64,000 nucleotides of DNA from UBA7672 sp041166025. Its GTDB lineage: Bacteria > Pseudomonadota > Alphaproteobacteria > Caulobacterales > Hyphomonadaceae. Shown here piece by piece: positions 26,009 through 32,144 of the stretch; within the stretch, counting starts at the first letter, position 1, and each line of letters begins with the position of its first letter. The notes beneath the pieces were generated by a model, which was given only the letters and a program-made list of their open reading frames with translations, searched no databases and was not told where the DNA came from. The stretch lies in NCBI GenBank assembly GCA_041166025.1, contig JBEAMJ010000078.1, positions 124,001 through 188,000 of the forward strand. The letters run 5' to 3'. A program made the position numbers and the translations under genes.

Positions 26009-26959
26009 TTGCCTGATTCGTCGTCCGGACTTCCCGCTCTTGCGATATCGGTGCGCGGGCTGACCAAGACCTATGCCGCCTCGAAGAAGCTGCCGGCCAA
26101 GCAGGCGCTCAAGGGCGTAGACCTCTCCGTCCCGCGCGGTGCGATCTTCGGTCTGCTCGGGCCCAACGGGGCGGGCAAGTCGACCTTCATCAATATTCTC
26201 GCCGGTCTCGTGAACAAGACATCCGGCGCTGTGAACATCTGGGGCATCGACGCCGACCGACAGCCGCGTGAGGCGCGCGCTGCGCTTGGGGTTGTGCCGC
26301 AGGAAATCAACATGGACCCGTTCTTCACGCCGCGCGAAACGCTGGAGTTGATGGCGGGCTTCTATGGCGTGCCGACTGCCGAGCGGCGGACGGACGAGAT
26401 CCTCGATGCGCTTGGCCTTGGCGACAAGAAGCACGCCTATGTGCGTCAGCTGTCGGGCGGGATGAAGCGGCGCCTGATGGTGGCCAAGGCGATGGTGCAC
26501 GCCCCGCCCATCCTCATCCTCGACGAGCCGACCGCGGGTGTCGATGTCGAGCTGCGCCGCTCGTTGTGGGAATATGTCCGCAGGCTAAACGCCCAGGGCG
26601 TCACGGTGGTGCTGACCACGCACTATCTCGAGGAGGCACAGGAAATGTGCGACGAGATCGCGATCATCAACCGGGGCGAGGTGGTTGCCTGCGAACCCAC
26701 GCACAAGCTGCTGCGCCGCCTCAATCACAAGACGCTGGTGGTGCGGCCCGAGCAGGGGCTAAGCGCCGTGCCGGATGCGCTGGTGGACCTTGGTCCGGCG
26801 CTTCGCAAGGACGGCCAGCTCGCGATCACCTACAGGATCGGCGAGACATCGATCGAGAAGCTGCTGCAGCGCCTGCGCGAAGCCAATGTCGGCATCGGCG
26901 ATCTCGCGACCGAGGAGCCCGATCTCGAGGACGTCTTCGTCGCGCTGACGAGTGGGTGA
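26009..26959 (+). CDS. ABC transporter ATP-binding protein (ABC-2 exporter type), no permease beside it
   Basis: A 316-residue ATPase. Walker A is GPNGAGKST near residue 54, then the Q-loop (GVVPQEINMD), signature LSGGMKRRLM near 150, Walker B ILILDEPTAGVD and H-loop LTTHYLEEAQ. A C-terminal extension of about 80 residues (from NHKTLVV) fits the drug or polysaccharide ABC-2 export group. Start TTG 26009 has AGAGGA eight bases upstream; ATG 25952 and GTG 25988 are alternatives without good sites. Neither neighbour encodes a membrane subunit, so the partner must lie elsewhere. Substrate unknown. Confidence 0.8.
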   Translation: MPDSSSGLPALAISVRGLTKTYAASKKLPAKQALKGVDLSVPRGAIFGLLGPNGAGKSTFINILAGLVNKTSGAVNIWGIDADRQPREARAALGVVPQEINMDPFFTPRETLELMAGFYGVPTAERRTDEILDALGLGDKKHAYVRQLSGGMKRRLMVAKAMVHAPPILILDEPTAGVDVELRRSLWEYVRRLNAQGVTVVLTTHYLEEAQEMCDEIAIINRGEVVACEPTHKLLRRLNHKTLVVRPEQGLSAVPDALVDLGPALRKDGQLAITYRIGETSIEKLLQRLREANVGIGDLATEEPDLEDVFVALTSG

Positions 26960-26963
26960 CCGT

Positions 26964-27254
26964 TCAGGGTTTGAAGGCCAGTCCGCCAGCCTTCAGCGCC
27001 GCTTTCATCTTCGGGAGACTCGAAGGCCCCATGCCGTGCAGCGCCATGATCTCGCGCTCGCTGTGCCGCGCCAGCTTCTTCACCGAGTCGATGCCGAGCG
27101 ATTGCAGCGCTCGCCGCGCCGGTGCGCTGAGGCCTTCGATGAAGAAGCCGGCCTTTGCCTTCTCCGCCTCGCAGGCAGGGCAGGTGGGGCAATCGCTGCT
27201 CTTGATGTAGGCGTGACCTTTCGGACATGTGCGTTTCGTCGCCGTTCTGGCCAT
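26964..27254 (-). CDS. Small protein with zinc ribbon and RNA-polymerase-alpha-CTD-like helix-hairpin-helix domain
   Basis: A 96-residue protein starting at ATG 27254 with AAGGAG seven bases upstream. The N-terminus has a cysteine-rich ribbon (CPKGHAYIKSSDCPTCPAC), then a helical domain (IEGLSAPARRALQSLGIDS through MALHGMGPSSLPKMKAAL). That domain resembles the C-terminal domain of RNA polymerase alpha and helix-hairpin-helix DNA binders. Such proteins are often annotated as RpoA-CTD-domain proteins without known function. It is convergent with the ABC ATPase (four bases apart) and divergent from the DUF3291 gene. A nucleic-acid-binding role is inferred from the fold only. Confidence 0.72.
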   Translation of the reverse strand: MARTATKRTCPKGHAYIKSSDCPTCPACEAEKAKAGFFIEGLSAPARRALQSLGIDSVKKLARHSEREIMALHGMGPSSLPKMKAALKAGGLAFKP

Positions 27255-27337
27255 TTGGCGACTCCTTGTGCCCGCGGCGCATGTTATCGGTTCCGGCGTG
27301 GGAAGGTTCAAGCATCTTGATGAAGCCGTGAGGGCGC

Positions 27338-27778
27338 GTGGGCTGGCATATTGCGCAGATCAATGTCGCAAGTTTCCGCGCGCCGCGGCAATCGCCCGTG
27401 AACGCCGCATTCGAAGCGGCGCTCGATGTCGTTAACGCAACGGCTGAGGCTTCGCCCGGCTTCGTCTGGCGCATGCTGGGCGAGGGGGAGAATGTCGACG
27501 GGACGCTGTTCGCCGATCCACACATCACGATCAACATGACCGTGTGGCAGACTATCGACCATCTGACAGCGTTCGCCTACCGCAATCAGATCCACCGCTC
27601 GGTGATGAGGCGGCGCAGGGAATGGTTCGTGGAGCTGCCGGCTTACCTCGCGCTGTGGTGGATCCCGGCCGGAGCACTGCCAACCCTGAATGAAGGGAAG
27701 GCGAAGCTCGACCTCATCGCCCGCATCGGCCCCTCGCCGGCAGCGTTTGACTTCAAGACTGTGTTCCCACCGCCCTAG
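27338..27778 (+). CDS. DUF3291 family protein
   Basis: A 146-residue soluble protein matching DUF3291: WHIAQINVASFRAP at the start, then PGFVWRM, VWQTIDHLTAFAYRNQIH and a RRREWFVELPAYLALWWIPAG core, ending in FDFKTVF. The family is related to antibiotic-biosynthesis-monooxygenase-like ferredoxin folds, and its function is not known. Start GTG 27338 follows GAGGG. It lies 83 bases from the divergent zinc-ribbon gene. The conserved Trp, His and Arg run (residues 67-105) is the most likely active or binding site. Confidence 0.82.
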   Translation: MGWHIAQINVASFRAPRQSPVNAAFEAALDVVNATAEASPGFVWRMLGEGENVDGTLFADPHITINMTVWQTIDHLTAFAYRNQIHRSVMRRRREWFVELPAYLALWWIPAGALPTLNEGKAKLDLIARIGPSPAAFDFKTVFPPP

Positions 27779-28097
27779 GTGGGGAGCATAAACACGCCCG
27801 GCGCCGCAGACAGCACAGGCCTGACCGCGAAGATCGCCAGCGGGTTGTCGTTCCGTCCACCTCCGGCCGCTCCTCGGCAGTCTGCAACGAACCTGCAAGG
27901 CTGAGGTTGCCCGCAGCGCGATACGGCCATGCGGGCAAGCGGGAGGGAGGCTTTCGCCATGCCGGCTGCCACAGCGCCCCGGGGGGCTGGGTGCCTTCGG
28001 CGCCCCGCACAGGCCGCCTGGTGTGAGCCGGGCATGGGCAATCGCTTCACGCTTGGCTAGGGAGAACGCACTCAGAAGTCGCCCAAGGTTCAATGCA
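27779..28097. other. 319-base gap: structured GC-rich leader region before thiD with a possible 33-codon ORF
   Basis: No known gene is recognised. TTGCCCGCA at 27907-27915 pairs perfectly with TGCGGGCAA at 27930-27938, and GGGTGCC at 27989-27995 pairs with GGCGCCC at 27999-28005. Between them a strong GGGAGGGAGG (27941-27950) precedes an ATG at 27959 that opens 33 codons to a TAG at 28058-28060, ending 38 bases before thiD. The TPP-riboswitch motifs one might expect before a thiamine gene were sought and not found in the right order. Confidence 0.35.
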
Positions 28098-28958
28098 ATG
28101 CCCCAGGAAAACAAGAACGTTCCGAAAGGGCGGGTGCTGGTCATCGCGGGATCGGATTCCGGCGGCGGCGCAGGCGTGCAGGCCGACATCAAGGCCATCA
28201 CCATGCTGGGCGGCTTTGCGGCGACGGCGCTCACGGCGCTCACGGTCCAGAACACGCTCGGCGTCAGCGCAGTCATTGCGACCGCGCCGCGGGTGGTGCG
28301 CGCGCAGATGGAGGCCGTGCTGAAAGATATCGGCGCCGACGTGCTGAAGACGGGAATGCTTGGCGACAAGCTGCTGGTGGAGACCCTGGCGGAGGCGTTC
28401 GCAGACATCGCGCCGGCGTTGCCGCGGGTCGTTGATCCTGTGATGGTGGCGAGTTCCGGCGATGTCCTGCTTCCGAAAGATGCGGTCGATGCCATCCGGC
28501 AGCTGATGGTTCCGCATGCGGCGCTGGTGACGCCCAACGCGCCGGAGGCGGAAGTGCTGACCGGCAAGGCGGTCGATACGCTGGACGGACAGCGCCGCGC
28601 GGCTGATCGCCTGCTGGAAATGGGCGCTGTCGCCGCGCTGGTGAAGGGCGCACATGTCGGCGGCGACATCATTGTCGATGTCCTGGCGACGCAGGCAGGC
28701 GAGCACTTCTTCGACGGTCCGCGCATTTTGACGAAGGCCACGCATGGAACCGGATGCACGCTGGCATCCGGCATCGCCGCGGGCCTTGCGCGCGGGCTTG
28801 CGCTCGAGGATGCAGTTGCACTGGCGCGGGCCTATCTCGTCGAAGCGATCAGGCGCGCGCCGGGCCTTGGACAAGGCAGTGGACCGGTCGATCATGGCTG
28901 GCCCGTGCGGGACCCGGAGACATTCGCGGACATGTTCGCAAAGTGGAGTCCGGCCTGA
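28098..28958 (+). CDS. thiD: Hydroxymethylpyrimidine / phosphomethylpyrimidine kinase ThiD
   Basis: A 286-residue ribokinase-fold enzyme that phosphorylates HMP and HMP-phosphate in thiamine synthesis and salvage. It has the N-terminal GRVLVIAGSDSGGGAGVQADIK, then TVQNTLGVSAV, DVLKTGMLGD, VVDPVMVASSG and TPNAPEAEVLTG, with the catalytic THGTGCTLASGIAAGLARG near residue 223 (anion hole and catalytic Cys). Start ATG 28098 has AAGG upstream and gives family length. No other thiamine genes are nearby, so it stands alone here and may serve salvage. Confidence 0.93.
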   Translation: MPQENKNVPKGRVLVIAGSDSGGGAGVQADIKAITMLGGFAATALTALTVQNTLGVSAVIATAPRVVRAQMEAVLKDIGADVLKTGMLGDKLLVETLAEAFADIAPALPRVVDPVMVASSGDVLLPKDAVDAIRQLMVPHAALVTPNAPEAEVLTGKAVDTLDGQRRAADRLLEMGAVAALVKGAHVGGDIIVDVLATQAGEHFFDGPRILTKATHGTGCTLASGIAAGLARGLALEDAVALARAYLVEAIRRAPGLGQGSGPVDHGWPVRDPETFADMFAKWSPA

Positions 28959-29032
28959 GCCGAGGCGCCAGTCCGCAGCCAGGGATCGTGGCGCACGAGG
29001 TGACCCGTTCAGCAGCTCTTGCTGCAAGCTGT

Positions 29033-29425
29033 TTAGTCGAGGCTGGCCGTTTGCAGTCCTGGCTGCTCGAACGCCCACTGGATTTTCATATGGGCGTCAT
29101 CCAGCGCGGCCGGGCGCGGCGCAAACCGCATCTGTTCCACCGTCGCCTTCGCTGACCGGCGAAACACTTCGGACGAACATGTCGCGACCCGGATCGCGTC
29201 GGGCTCGCCCGACGTCGAGACGGCGAAGGTGACGTCGCATGCACCCTCAAGACCCTGCAGGCCAGCCTGAGCCGGATAGCGCAGGTCGAGCTCTGTGACC
29301 GGCTTTACATCCGATTTGATCAGGATGGTGAAAGGACGCGCCTCCTGCGAGGCGGGCTGCTGGGCCAGTGCCGGCGGCAAAAGGCTCGCCGCGCCAACCC
29401 CGAGAATCGCGTGTATCAGTTTCAT
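29033..29425 (-). CDS. Small exported TonB-C-terminal-like protein
   Basis: A 130-residue exported protein with a signal peptide (MKLIHAILGVGAASLLPPALAQ). The mature part resembles the TonB C-terminal fold: DLRYPAQAGLQGLEGACDVTFAVSTSGEPDAIRV, a Cys, then EVFRRSAKATVEQMRFAPR. There is no membrane anchor or proline-rich spacer, so it is not a full energy transducer; the domain may act as a periplasmic adaptor. Two cysteines in the domain could form a disulfide. The start codon overlaps a triple Pho-box-type repeat. It is convergent with thiD (74 bases). Confidence 0.72.
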   Translation of the reverse strand: MKLIHAILGVGAASLLPPALAQQPASQEARPFTILIKSDVKPVTELDLRYPAQAGLQGLEGACDVTFAVSTSGEPDAIRVATCSSEVFRRSAKATVEQMRFAPRPAALDDAHMKIQWAFEQPGLQTASLD

Positions 29426-29460
29426 GACACTTGTATGACAGACATATGACGGCCTGTCAT
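29424..29460 (-). promoter_or_regulatory. Triple Pho-box-type repeat overlapping the TonB-C-like gene start
   Basis: On the minus strand, CCGTCAT, CTGTCAT and GTGTCAT lie exactly 11 bases apart (29446-29452, 29435-29441, 29424-29430), with short A/T-containing linkers, like the PhoB consensus of two CTGTCAT repeats. A further CTGTCAT in the opposite direction lies at 29454-29460. The last repeat overlaps the ATG at 29425, so binding there should block rather than drive that gene, unless the mRNA starts elsewhere. Confidence 0.55.
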
Positions 29461-29550
29461 GCTGCATTGCAAAAAATCTCGCTGACAGCTTGTGGGCGCC
29501 GCGCGAGATGCCGAGAATTTTCGGAAGATTTGAAAGGGCGGAAGGCTGAC

Positions 29551-29952
29551 ATGAAGCGGGGATCAAGTGCTGGATGGGTCGCGCTGGCCTTGGCGGGGTG
29601 CGCCTCAGCCCCCGAACCCATCGATTACCAGGCTGCGTTGATGGCGCCATGTGCCGCGGCCGCGGACGACAAACCATGGCTGGCGGTCGTGAAGTGGGCT
29701 GACGGGGAGACCTACCGGCAGGTCACGCGCTTTGAGGCGGACGGTGTGATGGCGTATGCGCGTGAAGACGAAGGCCTGACGGATTTTGACAACGAGCGCT
29801 CGGCGATCAGTGGGACCACGCTCACCTTCGACATGAACAACCATTTCGCCGACTACACAGGCACGTTCGACGGTGTCCGGGCGACTGGAACCGTCAAGAA
29901 TGTGAATGGCAACTCCGGGACATGGACGCTGACGCGCGATTGTGCGGGCTGA
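29551..29952 (+). CDS. Small lipoprotein of unknown function
   Basis: A 133-residue protein starting at ATG 29551 with GGAAGG six bases upstream. The leader MKRGSSAGWVALALAGCASA has a lipobox (Cys17). The mature part looks beta-rich, with WLAVVKWADGETYRQVTRF, GTTLTFDMNNHFADYTGTF and TGTVKNVNGNSGTWTL, suggesting a small beta-barrel or lipocalin-like fold. One cysteine pair (near residues 33 and 131) could be bonded. No family is recognised. It diverges from the TonB-C-like gene, with the Pho-type repeats between them, so the same regulator may affect both. Confidence 0.65.
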   Translation: MKRGSSAGWVALALAGCASAPEPIDYQAALMAPCAAAADDKPWLAVVKWADGETYRQVTRFEADGVMAYAREDEGLTDFDNERSAISGTTLTFDMNNHFADYTGTFDGVRATGTVKNVNGNSGTWTLTRDCAG

Positions 29953-30050
29953 CCTGCCGGTCAAGCCCGGCTAATCGATCCATCAGGAAGTCTCGTTTCC
30001 GAGATCGCGCGTGCAGCGCTAGATCGCGCCCGCAACAGGAGGGTCCGCTG

Positions 30051-30869
30051 ATGCGCGCGTACCGTTTCTTCCAGATCGACGCCTTTGCGGAGCGGGCTAT
30101 GGCCGGCGGCCCTGCGGGCGTAATGCCGCTCGCGGCCTTTCTGTCTGATGCGACCATGCTTGCCATCGCCGCAGAGAACAACATCGCCGAGACGGCCTTT
30201 CTCGTCGCGAAAGGTCAGGGCGTCTGGGACCTGCGCTGGTTTACGCCTGCACTTGAAGTGCCGTTGTGCGGGCATGCGACGCTGGCCAGCGCACACGCGC
30301 TTTATGCGCATCTCGGCTTCGATGGGCCGGAGATCGGCTTCGACACACAGTCGGGCCGCCTCAGTGTCAAGCGATTGGCGGACGGGCGACTGGAGATGGA
30401 TTTTCCAGCGCAGGCGCCGCGCGAGGTCGCGATCCCCGAGGGGCTTGTCGATGCGCTCGGGGCGAGGCCGCAACAGGTCGTGGCCGGGCCCTATCTCATG
30501 GCGATCTTTGAGACGCCCGCTGAGATCAGGTCGCTGGCGCCTGACCTTTCGCGTGTCAAAGAAATCTCAGGCGGCGCGACTGGCGGACGTGGCAACCTGG
30601 TCTGTGCAGCGCCAGGTGCGAGCGAAGGCTTCGACGTGGTCTCGCGCTTCTTTGCGCCCGGCTCGGGCATACCCGAAGACCCAGCCACGGGTTCGGCCCA
30701 CTGCATCATCGCCCCCTGGTTTTCGCGTGTCCTTGGCAAAGCCGAACTTGCCTGTTTCCAGGCCTATCCCGGCCGCGGCGCGCATATCACCACGCGTCTG
30801 GAGGGCGACCGGGTCAAGCTGATCGGGCGGGCGCGCACCGTGATCGACGGGACGTTCTTTCTCGACTAG
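30051..30869 (+). CDS. PhzF-family isomerase / epimerase-like protein
   Basis: A 272-residue protein of the PhzF (diaminopimelate-epimerase-like) fold. It starts at ATG 30051 with an AGGAGG ribosome binding site. Motifs are YRFFQIDAFAERAMAGGPAGV, AENNIAETAFLV (Glu of the active site near residue 47), WFTPALEVPLCGHATLASAH, GGRGNLVC and FAPGSGIPEDPATGSAHCIIAPW. Characterised relatives isomerise phenazine precursors or racemise small substrates; most members are unassigned. No phenazine genes are nearby, so the symbol phzF is not justified. Confidence 0.88.
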   Translation: MRAYRFFQIDAFAERAMAGGPAGVMPLAAFLSDATMLAIAAENNIAETAFLVAKGQGVWDLRWFTPALEVPLCGHATLASAHALYAHLGFDGPEIGFDTQSGRLSVKRLADGRLEMDFPAQAPREVAIPEGLVDALGARPQQVVAGPYLMAIFETPAEIRSLAPDLSRVKEISGGATGGRGNLVCAAPGASEGFDVVSRFFAPGSGIPEDPATGSAHCIIAPWFSRVLGKAELACFQAYPGRGAHITTRLEGDRVKLIGRARTVIDGTFFLD

Positions 30870-30965
30870 CGCCCGAAAAATCCTCGATTTTCGCCGTCCC
30901 GAGGGCGCCAGCTTGCCGCGTTGCGGGGTGGGGAGTATGCCGCCATCTGATTCCGGAGCCTCCTC

Positions 30966-31919
30966 ATGGCCGTGTCCACCTATCTCGACTTTGAAAAGCC
31001 GGTCGCCGACCTCGAGAAGAAGATCGCCGAACTGGAAGCCACAGGCGGCGCCGCCGTCGGCGAGGAGGTCGGCAAGCTCCGCGAGAAGGCGCAGAAGCAG
31101 CTCGAGCTCATCTACTCTCACCTCAACGCCTGGCAGAAGACACAGGTCGCACGCCATCCCGACCGGCCGCACTTCCTCGACTACGTCGCCGGGTTGTTCG
31201 ATGAATTCGTGGAGCTGGCGGGCGACCGCAAGTTCATGAATGACGATGCGATCCTTGGCGGGCTTGCGCGCTTCCGCGGCAAACCTGTGGTTGTCATCGG
31301 CCATGAGAAGGGCCGCGATACCCAGACCCGCCTCAAGCACAATTTCGGGATGGGCAAGCCGGAAGGCTATCGCAAGGCGGTTCGCCTGATTGAGCTGGCC
31401 GGCCGGTTCAATCTGCCGGTGGTGGCGCTGGTCGATACGTCAGGCGCGTTTCCCGGCAAGGGCGGGGAGGAGCGCGGCCAGGCCGAGGCGCTGGCGCGCG
31501 CAATCGAAGCGTGCCTGACGCTGGACACGCCGATGGTGTCGGTGATCGTGGGCGAAGGCGGATCAGGCGGCGCCGTGGCCCTCGCGTCGGGCAACAAGGT
31601 GCTGATGATGGAGCACGCGGTCTATTCGGTGATCTCGCCGGAAGGCGCGGCGTCGATTCTGTTCCGGGACGCCAAGCGCGCCAAGGATACGGCAGAAGCC
31701 ATGAAGATCACAGCGCAGGATCTTGAGAAGTTCCGCATTGTCGACGCGGTCGTGCGCGAGCCGATGGGCGGGGCCCACCGCGACCCCAAGGGCGCGATCG
31801 AGAGAGTTGGAGATGCAATCGAGACAGCGCTGAAGACGCTGGATGGCATGACGCCGGACGATCTGCGCGCCCAGCGTAAAGAACGGTTCTATGCGATAGG
31901 GCGTGAAGGTCTCGCCTGA
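30966..31919 (+). CDS. accA: Acetyl-CoA carboxylase carboxyltransferase subunit alpha
   Basis: A 317-residue subunit of acetyl-CoA carboxylase, which transfers CO2 from biotin to acetyl-CoA for fatty acid synthesis. Family motifs are YLDFEKPVADLEKKIAELE, WQKTQVARHPDRPHFLDYV, FRGKPVVVIGHEKGRDTQTR, FGMGKPEGYRKAVRL, DTSGAFPGKGGEERGQAEA and GEGGSGGAVALASGN near residue 196. Length and start fit the family. It stands alone, as is common when accD is elsewhere. A 225-base gap follows, before the convergent secA. Confidence 0.96.
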   Translation: MAVSTYLDFEKPVADLEKKIAELEATGGAAVGEEVGKLREKAQKQLELIYSHLNAWQKTQVARHPDRPHFLDYVAGLFDEFVELAGDRKFMNDDAILGGLARFRGKPVVVIGHEKGRDTQTRLKHNFGMGKPEGYRKAVRLIELAGRFNLPVVALVDTSGAFPGKGGEERGQAEALARAIEACLTLDTPMVSVIVGEGGSGGAVALASGNKVLMMEHAVYSVISPEGAASILFRDAKRAKDTAEAMKITAQDLEKFRIVDAVVREPMGGAHRDPKGAIERVGDAIETALKTLDGMTPDDLRAQRKERFYAIGREGLA

Positions 31920-32121
31920 GCGGCGCGCTGGGACCCTTCAATTGCCCCTTGCGGCGAGCGCTCGATGCCGAGCCTGCCGGCGCGCACCTTATCGAGCTGT
32001 TCCCGGAATTGCTTTTCTGAATGCAACTTAGCCTGGCTTTTTGTTGCCCACGGCGTGTTGCTGCGCGTTCAAGGCGTGTGCCTTGAGGAACGGCGGTCTG
32101 TGCTGATCAGCCCGGATACCG

Positions 32122-32141
32122 GGCGAGGTCAGGCGAGGTCA
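32122..32141. repeat. Tandem 10-base duplication just beyond the secA stop
   Basis: GGCGAGGTCA occurs twice without a break (32122-32131 and 32132-32141), four bases short of the secA stop codon on the opposite strand. A small CCCGG-ATA-CCGGG hairpin (32111-32123) touches it. This looks like replication slippage; no function is evident. Confidence 0.6.
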
Positions 32142-32144
32142 GAC

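Noticed and set aside
27779..28097. TPP riboswitch upstream of thiD
   Set aside because: A GGCTGAGG and a GAACCTG occur, but in the reverse of the required order and without the rest of the THI core.
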